Assembly: GCF_025628985.1 (NCBI RefSeq)
Contig: NZ_JAOTEM010000005.1
Span: forward strand, 186,001 to 250,000
DNA length: 64,000 nt
Origin: Chryseobacterium edaphi
GTDB taxonomy: Bacteria; Bacteroidota; Bacteroidia; Flavobacteriales; Weeksellaceae
Reading direction: 5' to 3'
A program made the translations under genes and the position numbers. The notes beneath the pieces were generated by a model. That model worked only from the letters and a program-made list of their open reading frames with translations, was not told the origin of the DNA and did no database searches. Numbering within the stretch: the stretch's first letter is position 1; every line of letters starts with the position of its first letter. Below are positions 34,545 to 43,146 of the stretch, one piece after another.

Positions 34545-35492
34545 CTATTTATCTAAAATTCTCTTTACAGCTTCAATTACCGCTGCAGAATCGATTTTAT
34601 ATTTTTTCATTAATTCTGCAGGAGTTGCAGATTCTCCGAAAGTATCGTTTACCGCTACAAATTCCTGTTTTGTAGGTCTTTTTCTTGCCAACATTCCGGC
34701 AATTGATTCACCTAAACCACCTAAATAATTATGTTCCTCAGCAGAAACAATTTTTCCTGTTTTCTCAACCGATTTTAAGATGATCTCTTCATCAAGTGGC
34801 TTGATTGTATGGATATTGATCACCTCACAAGAAATGCCTTCTTTTTCAAGCTCTTCTGCCGCAACCAAAGATTCCCAAACCAAGTGACCTGTTGCAACGA
34901 TGGTTACATCGGTTCCTTCTTGAAGAAGAATCCCTTTTCCAATCTCGAAAGGCATATCTTCAGGAATAAAAACAGGAACTACCGGTCTTCCGAATCTTAA
35001 ATATACAGGACCTTCAAAATCAGCAATAGCTAAAGTTGCCGCTTTCGTCTGGTTGTAATCACAAGTGTTGATTACCGTCATTCCCGGAAGCATTTTCATC
35101 ATTCCGATGTCTTCCAAAACCTGATGTGTTGCACCGTCTTCTCCTAAAGTAAGACCTGCGTGAGAAGCACATATTTTTACGTTTTTGTTAGAGTAAGCAA
35201 TTGACTGACGGATTTGATCATACACTCTTGAAGTAGAGAAGTTAGCAAAAGTTCCCGTAAAAGGAATTTTTCCTGTAATGCTCAAACCTGCTGCTAATCC
35301 CATCATATTTGCTTCTGCGATGCCGACTTGGTAAAATCTTTCCGGAGCTTTTTCGATGAATTTTTCCATTTTCAAAGAACCGATAAGGTCTGCGCAAAGT
35401 GCTACAACATTCGGGTTTTTGTCAGCCAATTCTGCCAATCCGGCCCCAAATCCTGAACGTGTGTCTTTTTTTTCTGTATATGTATATTTCAT
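34545..35492 (-). CDS. Transketolase, C-terminal subunit
   Basis: 315 residues holding the pyrimidine-binding domain and the C-terminal domain of a split transketolase. Landmarks: FYQVGIAEANMMGLAAGL (with the catalytic-type glutamate), YSNKNVKICASHAGL, GEDGATHQ and EEHNYLGGLGESIA. With the N-terminal subunit encoded upstream on the same strand it transfers two-carbon ketol units in the pentose phosphate pathway. 235 bases separate the two halves, so separate transcription of the C-terminal half is possible. Confidence 0.92.
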   Translation of the reverse strand: MKYTYTEKKDTRSGFGAGLAELADKNPNVVALCADLIGSLKMEKFIEKAPERFYQVGIAEANMMGLAAGLSITGKIPFTGTFANFSTSRVYDQIRQSIAYSNKNVKICASHAGLTLGEDGATHQVLEDIGMMKMLPGMTVINTCDYNQTKAATLAIADFEGPVYLRFGRPVVPVFIPEDMPFEIGKGILLQEGTDVTIVATGHLVWESLVAAEELEKEGISCEVINIHTIKPLDEEIILKSVEKTGKIVSAEEHNYLGGLGESIAGMLARKRPTKQEFVAVNDTFGESATPAELMKKYKIDSAAVIEAVKRILDK

Positions 35493-35667
35493 GTGAATTT
35501 CTAAGTTTATAAATTGATTAATGATGTTTGGTAATTGATATGCAAATAAATTTTAATTTTAAACCGTTAAGATGAATTAATTTGTTAAGAAAAAGATTAA
35601 GGTAATATCTAAAGATATTTTTAAGCGTTATGCTAAATTCAGATTTATCGAATTCTTAAAAAATCTT

Positions 35668-35675
35668 CAAAACTA
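35668..35675 (-). promoter_or_regulatory. putative internal -7 box between transketolase halves
   Basis: Minus-strand TAGTTTTG in the 235-base gap between the subunit genes, with no -33 box. It would give a leader of about 170 bases for the C-terminal subunit. Confidence 0.25.
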
Positions 35676-35727
35676 AAATTTCTTAATGTTTAAATATTAA
35701 TTATTTCCAATTACTCATTACCTATAA

Positions 35728-36579
35728 TTAATAATCTGTTGGAGCTTCTAAGTACAATTGTTTGAAAGCCGTATCCAATTGCTCGTCATTTGGAGCTTTA
35801 CCATGCCAAGCGTGACTTCCCATCATGTAATCAACACCAAATCCCATTTCAGTATGAAGAATGATAACTACAGGTTTTCCTTTCCCAGTTTCCGTTTTTG
35901 CTCTTTCAAGAATGGCAATTACTGTTTCAAGATCGTTACCGTTTTTCTCTTCTAAAACGATCCACCCGAAAGCTTCCAGTTTTGCATGTAAATTCCCTAA
36001 AGTCATTACATCATCTGTATCACCGTCAATCTGACGTCCGTTGTAATCAATTGTTGAGATAATATTATCTACTTTTTTACCGGCAGCATACATAAAAGCT
36101 TCCCAAACCTGACCTTCCTGTAATTCTCCGTCACCATGAAGCGTATAAACCAATGAATCATCACCGTCTAATTTTTTTCCCTGAGCAACACCAAGAGCAA
36201 CAGAGAGTCCTTGTCCTAAAGATCCGGAAGCAACTCTGATTCCAGGTAAACCTTCGTGAGTTGTCGGGTGACCTTGTAGTCTTGAATCTAGTTTTCTGAA
36301 AGTCTTCAGTTCCTGTACGGGAAAAAAGCCGAATCTTGCCAAAGTAGAGTAGAAAACGGGTGAAATATGTCCGTTTGAAAGGTAGAAGTGATCTTCGTTT
36401 TTGCCTTCCATGGTGAATGGCAATTTATAGTTTAAAACTTTTCCGTAAAGTGCTGTGAAAAACTCTGTACAGCCTAAACTTCCACCAGGATGACCTGAAT
36501 TTACATCATGAACCATTCTCAGGATGTCTCTTCTGATTTGTGTTGTAAGAGATTTCAGCTCTTCAATACTTTTACTCAT
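35728..36579 (-). CDS. Transketolase, N-terminal subunit
   Basis: 283 residues covering the thiamine-diphosphate-binding domain. The ThDP signature runs from HGDGELQEGQVWEAFMYA to DYNGRQIDG; HDVNSGHPGGSLG and HISPVFY hold further cofactor contacts. Works with the C-terminal subunit, which is the next gene on this strand. Split transketolases of this kind are widespread in Bacteroidetes and archaea, so the split is natural and not a frameshift. Confidence 0.93.
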   Translation of the reverse strand: MSKSIEELKSLTTQIRRDILRMVHDVNSGHPGGSLGCTEFFTALYGKVLNYKLPFTMEGKNEDHFYLSNGHISPVFYSTLARFGFFPVQELKTFRKLDSRLQGHPTTHEGLPGIRVASGSLGQGLSVALGVAQGKKLDGDDSLVYTLHGDGELQEGQVWEAFMYAAGKKVDNIISTIDYNGRQIDGDTDDVMTLGNLHAKLEAFGWIVLEEKNGNDLETVIAILERAKTETGKGKPVVIILHTEMGFGVDYMMGSHAWHGKAPNDEQLDTAFKQLYLEAPTDY

Positions 36580-36650
36580 ATATTAGGATTTATTTATTAG
36601 AATTGATATATGCGAATTTACAATTTTTTGTCGGCTTATGGAAATGCAAA

Positions 36651-36671
36651 AACCGGGCAGTTTACCCGGAT
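36651..36671. terminator. terminator-like hairpin
   Basis: CCGGG / CCCGG core stem with AA / TT extensions and a seven-base loop, T-rich on the right and A-rich on the left. Confidence 0.55.
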
Positions 36672-36943
36672 TTTGTTTTATTTTATTTTTTTTAAGACTG
36701 CTTGGTAACTTCTTGTGCGCTTAACGGGTGACTATCAAATGAGTTTATGATGACTGATTTAACTGTAATAAAAATATAACCAGATCAATTATTTTATCAT
36801 TTTAACCTGATTTTTTTCTCTATGCTTTCTGTACTATCGCTTTACCACCTCTGTATGCTGTTTAACAGTCTAAAATCGGCCAGAAAAAAATTAAACAGTG
36901 GCATGATTTTTAAAATTTACGAAGATATTTTCCTGTGCGGTTT

Positions 36944-36972
36944 CTCCGTCGTCGCTCCGTCACCTCTCCGTC
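36944..36972 (-). repeat. GACGGAG triplet repeat, copy 2
   Basis: On the minus strand, three GACGGAG heptamers exactly 11 bases apart with spacers AGGT and CGAC and trailer AAAC. Two of the three 11-base units match units of copy 1 at 22644-22672 (GACGGAGAAAC exactly, GACGGAGCGAY with one difference). Confidence 0.85.
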
Positions 36973-37086
36973 GAAAGTTTGTTGTTATTTTTTGAAAAAA
37001 ATATTTAAACAGATAGTTTTAGCTGGTGATTTTGGTGTGTACCCATGACAAGGTTATTTGCGATGTAAGCTTAAATTATCAAAAAC

Positions 37087-38661
37087 TTAAACCAACTTCA
37101 AATAATTCTTATTCTTTACCATCCACAATCCAATAAACGTTAACAAACCATTTAGAATAATCAATTCCACACCAATTCGGTAATCAGTATAAGTTGTTAC
37201 TGAATAATTGATTAAATAGGTAAGAACAGGTGCTAAAAGCGTAACTGCAAGAATTGAATACTTTTTAGAAATCTGAAATTTAGTAAAGATTCCAAAGGCG
37301 AAAAGTCCTAGAAGTGGTCCGTAAGTATAACCCGCAATTTCCATGATGAGGTAAACAATTGATTTGTCATTCATTGCTTTGAAAACCATGATTAAAATAA
37401 AGAAAACGATCGTAAAAGTCAAATGGATCTTCATTCGAAGATGTTTTTTTTGCTTTTCTGTTCTGGTTTTGTCTTCATTTAAGTTTAATAAATCTACACA
37501 GTACGAACTTGTTACGGCAGTTAAGGCACCATCCGCAGAAGGGAATAATGCAGAAATCAAACCGATGATAAAAATTACAGAAATCGCCATTGGGAAATAT
37601 CCATTTAGCGATAGAGCCGGGAACAAATCATCTCCCATGATGTTTTTCACGTTTCCTGCCGCATCTTTGAATCCGAAAACATTTGAAACGACTTCTTTTC
37701 CATCCACAATATTGGTGATTTCAGAATAACCTGCACCATTTTGTAAAGCAAAAAGGTAAAGCAATCCTCCTAAAAACAGGAAAGCAAGATTTACAAAAAG
37801 TAGTGTTCCTGCGAAAGTCAACATGTTTTTTTTAGAGTTTTTCAGGTTGTCAACAGAAATATTTTTCTGCATCATTTCCTGATCAAGACCTGTCATTGCG
37901 ATAGTAATGAAGATTCCGCCTAAAATAGTTTTAAGGAAAAATGTTTTGGAATTGGGATCAAAATTGATGAAATGAGTATAGTTTTTCTGCTCTAAAATCG
38001 TGTAGGCTTCACCAAAAGATAGATTTAAATTTGATAAAATATAAATGATACAGGCAATCAAACTGATAATCATAAATGAAGTCTGCAAAGTATCGGTAAT
38101 CACGATTGTTTTTACACCGCCTTCAAAAGTATATAAAAGCACCATCAGCAAAAGTACCATCGCAGTCAGCCAAAATGGAACGCCTAAACCTTCCAACAAA
38201 AAGATCTGTAAAACATTGACAACGAGATACAATCTTGCAGTAGCTCCAATCGCTCTTGAAACAATGAAAAATACCGAACCGATTTTGTGCGCCTCAACAT
38301 TAAATCTTTTTCCTAAATAAGTATAAATCGAAGTCAGATTCATCTTATAATAAAGTGGAAGCAGTACTGCCGCTACAATAAAATATCCGATGAAAAACCC
38401 GATTACCATCATGTAATATTCAAAACCTCCAAAAATATATTCGCTTCCGGTCATTTTACCAACCGTTCCGGGAACGGAAATAAAAGTCACACCACTCAAG
38501 CTGGTTCCGATCATCCCGAAAGCAACAAGCCACCATTTACTTTTTTTGTTGCCAATGAAAAATGATTGATTGTCAGAATTTCGGCTTGTAAAATAAGAGA
38601 TTACCAAAAGACCGACGAAATAAACAAATACAAACAGCAAAAGGATGGTTCCTGTATTCAT
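37087..38661 (-). CDS. Sodium:solute symporter (SSS family)
   Basis: 524 residues with about 13 transmembrane helices, starting MNTGTILLLFVFVYFVGLL. Typical SSS features are FGMIGTSLSGVTFISVPG in the first third, GLDQEMMQKN, and a region LFPSADGALTAVTSSYCVD with the sodium-site-like serines. It co-transports a small solute with sodium; the substrate (sugar, carboxylate, nucleoside or other) cannot be read. A minus-strand TATATTTG at 38682-38689 is a good -7 box 21 bases before the start. Confidence 0.88.
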   Translation of the reverse strand: MNTGTILLLFVFVYFVGLLVISYFTSRNSDNQSFFIGNKKSKWWLVAFGMIGTSLSGVTFISVPGTVGKMTGSEYIFGGFEYYMMVIGFFIGYFIVAAVLLPLYYKMNLTSIYTYLGKRFNVEAHKIGSVFFIVSRAIGATARLYLVVNVLQIFLLEGLGVPFWLTAMVLLLMVLLYTFEGGVKTIVITDTLQTSFMIISLIACIIYILSNLNLSFGEAYTILEQKNYTHFINFDPNSKTFFLKTILGGIFITIAMTGLDQEMMQKNISVDNLKNSKKNMLTFAGTLLFVNLAFLFLGGLLYLFALQNGAGYSEITNIVDGKEVVSNVFGFKDAAGNVKNIMGDDLFPALSLNGYFPMAISVIFIIGLISALFPSADGALTAVTSSYCVDLLNLNEDKTRTEKQKKHLRMKIHLTFTIVFFILIMVFKAMNDKSIVYLIMEIAGYTYGPLLGLFAFGIFTKFQISKKYSILAVTLLAPVLTYLINYSVTTYTDYRIGVELIILNGLLTFIGLWMVKNKNYLKLV

Positions 38662-38681
38662 GGTAAGATTTTAAATTTTAG

Positions 38682-38689
38682 CAAATATA
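38682..38689 (-). promoter_or_regulatory. -7 box of the symporter gene
   Basis: Minus-strand TATATTTG, full consensus match, 21 bases upstream of the start codon. Confidence 0.5.
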
Positions 38690-38717
38690 GTTTTTTTTGT
38701 TTCTGCTAAAAAAGAAA

Positions 38718-38746
38718 AACCTTTCAGAGAAATTTTCTGAAAGGTT
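38718..38746 (-). terminator. terminator of the osmC-GNAT operon
   Basis: 11-bp perfect stem AACCTTTCAGA / TCTGAAAGGTT followed, on the minus strand, by a U-rich tail. Confidence 0.8.
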
Positions 38747-38772
38747 ATAAGTTTTAGTATTATTCTAAACGA

Positions 38773-39054
38773 TTAAAGTACGTCTCTTAAATCTTCGTTT
38801 TTCTGAAAAGTCGCTTTTGCAAACGGACAAAGCGGAATGATTTTCTTACCATTTTCTCTCGCAAATTCTACAGCTTTGATCAGCATTTCTTTTCCTACGC
38901 CTTTTCCATTGAATTCTTCTTCAACCTCGGTGTGATCGATGATAAATCTTTCTTCACCTGCCCAAGTATAGGTCATCAATCCTGCTTTTTTTCCATCAAT
39001 TGATGCTTCAAAGCTTCCGTGTTTTTCGTCGTTGTTTTGTTTTACTTCTATCAT
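38773..39054 (-). CDS. Small GNAT-family N-acetyltransferase (NATD1/YidJ-like)
   Basis: 93 residues, the size of the short GNAT_acetyltransf family that includes human NATD1. The acetyl-CoA loop is EFNGKGVGKEML, and a conserved cysteine sits in KKIIPLCPFAKATFQ. The target is unknown. It begins one base after the osmC stop and is surely co-transcribed with it. A paralogue of the same layout lies between the pirin genes at 41787. Confidence 0.85.
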   Translation of the reverse strand: MIEVKQNNDEKHGSFEASIDGKKAGLMTYTWAGEERFIIDHTEVEEEFNGKGVGKEMLIKAVEFARENGKKIIPLCPFAKATFQKNEDLRDVL

Positions 39055-39055
39055 A

Positions 39056-39454
39056 TTATGAAATTTTGGTTTGAATTTGAATTTCGTTCATTAGAATTTT
39101 GTGAATCGGACAAGCGTCTGCAATTGCTTTTAATCTTTTAAGTTGATCTTCGGTCAATTGATGTCCTTCAAAACTAATATTTCTTGTAAAAACCGCCAAT
39201 TTTGTCAGCGGAAAATTTTCAAGTTCTACTTCTACATCAATTTTTTCTACATCCCATTCTTTTCTTTCGATGTACATTCGCAAAGTCGCTGCGGTACAGC
39301 TTGCCAAAGAAGTTGCCAGGATTTCAAACGGATTAAAACCCTCGTTTTTCCCGCCTTTATCGATAGGTTCGTCGGTGATCAATTTATTATCACCTGCAAC
39401 CACTTCTGTGTAGTATTTTGTTTTGCCTAAACTTGCTTTTACGATTACAGCCAT
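39056..39454 (-). CDS. OsmC-family peroxiredoxin-like protein
   Basis: 132 residues. OsmC/Ohr proteins reduce organic hydroperoxides using two cysteines. Both are visible: one in ATSLASCTAATLRMYIERK (about residue 52) and the other in IADACPIHKIL (about 115). The pattern fits the OsmC/YhfA subgroup, not Ohr. First gene of a two-gene operon with the small GNAT protein. Its start codon lies seven bases from a nine-copy heptanucleotide repeat that fills the leader. Confidence 0.9.
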   Translation of the reverse strand: MAVIVKASLGKTKYYTEVVAGDNKLITDEPIDKGGKNEGFNPFEILATSLASCTAATLRMYIERKEWDVEKIDVEVELENFPLTKLAVFTRNISFEGHQLTEDQLKRLKAIADACPIHKILMNEIQIQTKIS

Positions 39455-39461
39455 TATTTTT

Positions 39462-39524
39462 GTTAGATGTTAGATGTTAGATGTTAGATGTTAGATGTTA
39501 GATGTTAGATGTTAGATGTTAGAT
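39462..39524. repeat. tandem heptanucleotide repeat, 9 x GTTAGAT
   Basis: 63 bases of exactly nine perfect GTTAGAT units (ATCTAAC on the minus strand). It begins eight bases upstream of the osmC start codon and ends 22 bases before the stop of the FMN reductase gene, so it occupies most of the leader or promoter of osmC. Confidence 0.97.
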
Positions 39525-39546
39525 TGTTTTACAACACTTTAAGTTT

Positions 39547-40077
39547 TTAAACCATCTGATTTTTAAAACTTTCAATTTTTTCATTTAAATCTTTCAGCAT
39601 TTCCGGATTGATAATTCCGCTTTCAAGATCAAAATTTTCGTAAAATTTAGATAAAGAGAAAGTTTCTTTTACATCTGCTGCAAATTGCGGGAAGAATGTT
39701 TTTGCTGTATTCATTACATTTCCGCCGCCATAACCGCCGGGAGAAGTACTCATTAAAAACATAGGTTTATTTTGGAAAACTTTTACATTGATTCTTGAAG
39801 CCCAGTCAAAAATATTCTTGAAAGCGGCACTGTAAGATCTGTTGTGCTCTGCGAGAGAGCAAATAATCGCATCACAATCTTCAATTTGCTTCAGGAAATT
39901 ATGAGCTTCGTCCGGAAAACCTTTTTTCTCAAGATCAACCGAGAAAACAGGCATTGAAAAATCATTAAGGTCAATAAAATTAATTTCATCTTCCTTGAAA
40001 CTTTTTAAAACAAACTTTACCAATTCTCTGTTGATAGATGTGGAAGACGTGCTTCCTGCAAATGCTAATATTTTCAT
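39547..40077 (-). CDS. NADPH-dependent FMN reductase
   Basis: 176 residues of the flavodoxin-like FMN_red family. N-terminal FMN-phosphate loop FAGSTSSTSINRELV, then SLAEHNRSYSAAFKNIFDW and STSPGGYGGGNV, both flavin-contact motifs of the family. Likely a soluble quinone, azo or chromate-type reductase; the true substrate is unknown. It lies upstream of osmC on the same strand, but the tandem repeat separates them. Confidence 0.88.
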   Translation of the reverse strand: MKILAFAGSTSSTSINRELVKFVLKSFKEDEINFIDLNDFSMPVFSVDLEKKGFPDEAHNFLKQIEDCDAIICSLAEHNRSYSAAFKNIFDWASRINVKVFQNKPMFLMSTSPGGYGGGNVMNTAKTFFPQFAADVKETFSLSKFYENFDLESGIINPEMLKDLNEKIESFKNQMV

Positions 40078-40322
40078 TGTTATTTTTTTATAAAACTATC
40101 AAAAATTAATTTAAGTGAAAAAAGAACACTGTCTTTAAATATATAAGTTCCGGATATTATTGCTATTTCAGTTAAATTTAATCATATAGTCATTATTGTT
40201 TTAAGTTTGTAAGAAATTGCTACTATGATGATAATTGATTGTTAAATTTTTATGCTATGCATTGTTTTATTGAATTATTTTGTATTAAATATATTTTTAT
40301 TTAAGTTATTCATAAATTAATT

Positions 40323-40330
40323 TATATTTG
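40323..40330 (+). promoter_or_regulatory. -7 box of the small lipoprotein gene
   Basis: TATATTTG, full consensus match, 25 bases before the ATG at 40355. Confidence 0.5.
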
Positions 40331-40354
40331 TAATTCAGATAAAATCAAATATTT

Positions 40355-40750
40355 ATGAAAAAAACTATCCTAATGTTGGGTGCTGTTTCGCTGATCTGCG
40401 TTACAGCATGCAAAAATGAAGAGGCCTCAAAAATTGAGCGCGCTAAAACTGAAAGCTCCGTTGCACAAGAAGAAAAAGTAATCGGATCAGGAGTGACTGT
40501 TGACGGAGTACAAGTCCCGAAATTCAGTAATCCCGAAGTTCAGCAGTTTGCAACTGAATATGCACATATGGTTTCTGAAATGTCTGCAGCTTCAAAAGCT
40601 GGAGATGTAGCAAAAAGCCAGGAACTCACTGCAAAATCGCAGGAATGGACGGCAAAAAATGCCGCATGGTCATCTAAAATGACTCCCGAAGATTCTAAAC
40701 TTTGGACTGATTTTATTACAAAACTTTCTGAAGCTGAAAGAGAAGACTAA
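40355..40750 (+). CDS. Small lipoprotein, hypothetical
   Basis: 131 residues. Signal peptide with lipobox VTAC at residues 16-19, then a Lys/Glu-rich mature part that is mostly helical, with a repeat-like KSQELTAKSQEWTAKNAAWS. No recognised family. Monocistronic: its own -7 box upstream and a strong terminator after. The 277-base gap before it, shared with the divergent FMN reductase, holds only AT-rich sequence and that -7 box. Confidence 0.7.
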   Translation: MKKTILMLGAVSLICVTACKNEEASKIERAKTESSVAQEEKVIGSGVTVDGVQVPKFSNPEVQQFATEYAHMVSEMSAASKAGDVAKSQELTAKSQEWTAKNAAWSSKMTPEDSKLWTDFITKLSEAERED

Positions 40751-40772
40751 TCTCTGATTCTTCAAAAAAGCT

Positions 40773-40805
40773 AAAGCCACTTGTACAAGAAGTGGCTTTA
40801 CTTTT
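40773..40805. terminator. bidirectional terminator
   Basis: AAAGCCACTT / AAGTGGCTTT stem with a seven-base loop, followed by ACTTTTTG; between the small lipoprotein and the convergent pirin gene. Confidence 0.85.
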
Positions 40806-40809
40806 TGTT

Positions 40810-41709
40810 TTATTTTCGGTTTAAAATTGCTTTCGGAAGTGGGACAAATTCATCTTCATCTCCCGGAACTAAAGGGAAGGCTTCGTGATTCTGGTCATTC
40901 CAGTTTACTTTCGCCTTATCAATCAGTTCTTTATCAGAATTGACGAAATTCCAGAAAATGAAACGCTCTTCATCAAAAGGTTCGCCTCCGAATAGATAAA
41001 CTGTTGCATTTTCACTCATTTCAAACTCACAAAGTTTGGTGTTTTTTGCGATCAATAATTGTTTTGAACCGTAATTGTTATCTTCAATATTCACCGTTCC
41101 GTCAAGTACATACATCGCAGCTTCTCCGTAAAGATCCTGTCCGATGCTGATTTTCTGAGCAGTTTTGGTTTTGATTTCAATAAAAAATAATTTACTGTGA
41201 ATCGGAACCGGAGATTTTTTTCCAAATGCCTCACCGGCAATTAATTTATACTGAACTCCGTTTTCTTCCCAAACAGGAAGTTCATCTGCTTCAATGTGGC
41301 TGAAAGTCGGTTCGCTTTGCTCCAGATGTTTCGGAAGTCCTACCCAGATTTGAAATCCGTGAAGCCTTTTATCAGTTTCTCTTAAATATTCCGGAGTTCT
41401 TTCTGAGTGTACAACGCCTTTTCCGGCAGTCATCCAATTTACAGCGCCCGGTTTTATTTCTAAAGCACTTCCAATACTGTCTCTGTGGAAAATCGATCCT
41501 TCAAGCAAATAAGTCAAAGTTGAAAGTCCGATATGCGGATGTGGCGGAACATCTAAGTTCTGATAATCTTTCAATTCGGCAGGTCCCATATGATCGATAA
41601 ACACGAAAGGTCCGACCGCTCTCTTTTCACGGAAAGGCAAAAGTCTGCCCACCAAAAAATTTCCTATATCTGCTGATTTTTCTTCTAGAATAAGTCCGAT
41701 GTTTGACAT
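40810..41709 (-). CDS. Pirin-family protein (first of two)
   Basis: 299 residues of two cupin domains. The metal-binding motif HPHIGLSTLTYLLEGSIFHRDS, shortened here to its core HPHIGLSTLTYLLEG, includes the conserved histidines, followed by WMTAGKGVVHSER with the third His and the Glu. Pirins bind iron and some act as quercetinase-like dioxygenases. The role here is unknown. It is downstream of the small GNAT and second pirin genes on the same strand. Confidence 0.9.
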   Translation of the reverse strand: MSNIGLILEEKSADIGNFLVGRLLPFREKRAVGPFVFIDHMGPAELKDYQNLDVPPHPHIGLSTLTYLLEGSIFHRDSIGSALEIKPGAVNWMTAGKGVVHSERTPEYLRETDKRLHGFQIWVGLPKHLEQSEPTFSHIEADELPVWEENGVQYKLIAGEAFGKKSPVPIHSKLFFIEIKTKTAQKISIGQDLYGEAAMYVLDGTVNIEDNNYGSKQLLIAKNTKLCEFEMSENATVYLFGGEPFDEERFIFWNFVNSDKELIDKAKVNWNDQNHEAFPLVPGDEDEFVPLPKAILNRK

Positions 41710-41786
41710 GTTAGATTTGGTTTTTGTTTTTTGAATTAAGCTAATTTAGTCAAATATTTATTTTGCTGACGCTTGTTTACGTAAAT

Positions 41787-42104
41787 TTAAATTTTGTCGT
41801 AGCCTTCAAATCTTTCGTCAACGATACGTTTCCATTCCGGATGTTTTCTGATGAAAGCAAAAACGTACGGACAGAATGGGAGAAGTTTTTTGCCACTTTC
41901 TTCGATGTAAAATAAAGTCTTTTCGACTACGGCTGCAGCAGCGCCTGTTCCTGCCAATTCAGGTTCGGATTCTGTGTGAATAAGAGCGATTTGCTGACTC
42001 GTTTCTTTGCAGTCGATAAATGCAAAATGACCATTGTATTCTATTTCAAATCTCTTTTTTTCTTCGTTTTTTACTAATGGGATGTTTTCAAATTCTGGTT
42101 TCAT
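41787..42104 (-). CDS. Small GNAT-family N-acetyltransferase (paralogue)
   Basis: 105 residues, the same short family as the protein at 38773: acetyl-CoA loop region ELAGTGAAAAVVEKTL and cysteine-containing KKLLPFCPYVFAFIRKHP. The acetyl-CoA loop is less canonical than in the paralogue (GTGAAA in place of GKGVGK). It lies between the two pirin genes on the same strand, 36 bases after the second pirin. Confidence 0.82.
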   Translation of the reverse strand: MKPEFENIPLVKNEEKKRFEIEYNGHFAFIDCKETSQQIALIHTESEPELAGTGAAAAVVEKTLFYIEESGKKLLPFCPYVFAFIRKHPEWKRIVDERFEGYDKI

Positions 42105-42140
42105 GATTTTTTATATTTTAAAGTTTGGTTTATGTCTTAA

Positions 42141-43016
42141 TTAATCTTCCAAATACCCAAATTTCCCGGTATTGAAATCTTCAAAAGCCTGCATGATTTC
42201 TTCTCTGGAATTCATTACAAATGGTCCGTGCGGAAAAATGGGTTCGTTAATAGGCTCTCCGCTGAGAATTAATATAATAGAGTCTTCAGTTGCTTCGATG
42301 GTGAAACTTTCACCTTCATTTCTAAACAAAACAAAATTATTAAATGGAGCTCTTTCTTCACCGTTTACAATAATATTTCCTTCTATTACCAAAGCTGCAG
42401 TATTAAATTTTGCCGGAAAATTAAAATTTGCTTTTCCTCCTGATTTTAATTTTGCATTCATCAGATTGACAGGACTGAAGGTAAATGCAGGACCTTTGTT
42501 TCCTTCAAATTCTCCTGCAATAATTTCGATCAAACCGTTGTCTCCTAAATCTACTTTTTTCATTTCTGAATTTGAAATCGCCTGATATTTTGGTTTGCTC
42601 ATTTTATCTTTTGCCGGAAGATTGACCCAAAGCTGCACCATCTGGAAAATTCCGCCTTGCTTAGACCATTCTTTCTCGTGATATTCTTTGTGAAGAACTC
42701 CGCTTGCTGCGGTCATCCATTGTACGTCGCCTTCGCCAATGATTCCTCCGCCACCTGCGCTGTCGTGATGCTCTACTTTTCCTTGATAGGCAATCGTCAC
42801 GGTTTCAAAACCTCTGTGTGGATGAACTCCGACTCCTTTTGGTGTTTCGGAAGGATTGAAATGAAATTTAGAATTATAATCCAGCATAATGAACGGATCC
42901 ATTCTTTTCATATCGAGCTTTTGAGTACTCGGAATAAAATTATGCACCCTAAAACCATCACCTACAAAATGCGCAGGCTTCGGCGGAATTACGATTTCTA
43001 CTTTTTTAGTTGTCAT
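42141..43016 (-). CDS. Pirin-family protein (second of two)
   Basis: 291 residues. Metal-site motif HPHRGFETVTIAYQGKVEHH and WMTAASGVLHKEYHE are intact. It is a more typical pirin (longer N-terminal FRVHNFIPS segment) than its neighbour at 40810. First gene of a probable pirin-GNAT-pirin run. Upstream, an imperfect GTTGGAG minisatellite separates it from the drug exporter gene. Confidence 0.9.
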   Translation of the reverse strand: MTTKKVEIVIPPKPAHFVGDGFRVHNFIPSTQKLDMKRMDPFIMLDYNSKFHFNPSETPKGVGVHPHRGFETVTIAYQGKVEHHDSAGGGGIIGEGDVQWMTAASGVLHKEYHEKEWSKQGGIFQMVQLWVNLPAKDKMSKPKYQAISNSEMKKVDLGDNGLIEIIAGEFEGNKGPAFTFSPVNLMNAKLKSGGKANFNFPAKFNTAALVIEGNIIVNGEERAPFNNFVLFRNEGESFTIEATEDSIILILSGEPINEPIFPHGPFVMNSREEIMQAFEDFNTGKFGYLED

Positions 43017-43095
43017 AATATGTTTGTTTTAATTTTAAACAAATTTAGGACAGTGAGCGTTGAATAACATTGATGTGTGGTAAGTTGTGAGTTTG

Positions 43096-43142
43096 GTTGG
43101 AGTGTTTTGGGTTGGAGAGTTTTAGAGTTGGAGGGTTTTAAG
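43096..43142. repeat. imperfect GTTGGAG-type minisatellite
   Basis: Three 15-16-base units beginning GTTGGAG at 43096, 43111 and 43127, each continuing with GTTTTGG or GTTTTA. It lies between the second pirin start and the end of the MFS gene. Confidence 0.7.
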
Positions 43143-43146
43143 GTTT

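Larger units (their letters stand above)
36580..37086. other. 507-base non-coding region with terminator and repeat
   Basis: No plausible gene on either strand. It holds a terminator-like hairpin (36651-36671), the second GACGGAG triplet repeat (36944-36972) and otherwise featureless AT-rich sequence. It separates the transketolase genes from the symporter gene upstream. Confidence 0.6.

Noticed and set aside
34545..36579. Transketolase broken by a mutation
   Set aside because: Both halves are complete subunits with proper starts, as in the naturally split transketolases of Bacteroidetes.
39462..39524. CRISPR-like array
   Set aside because: Units are seven bases with no spacers; it is a simple tandem repeat and no cas genes are present.
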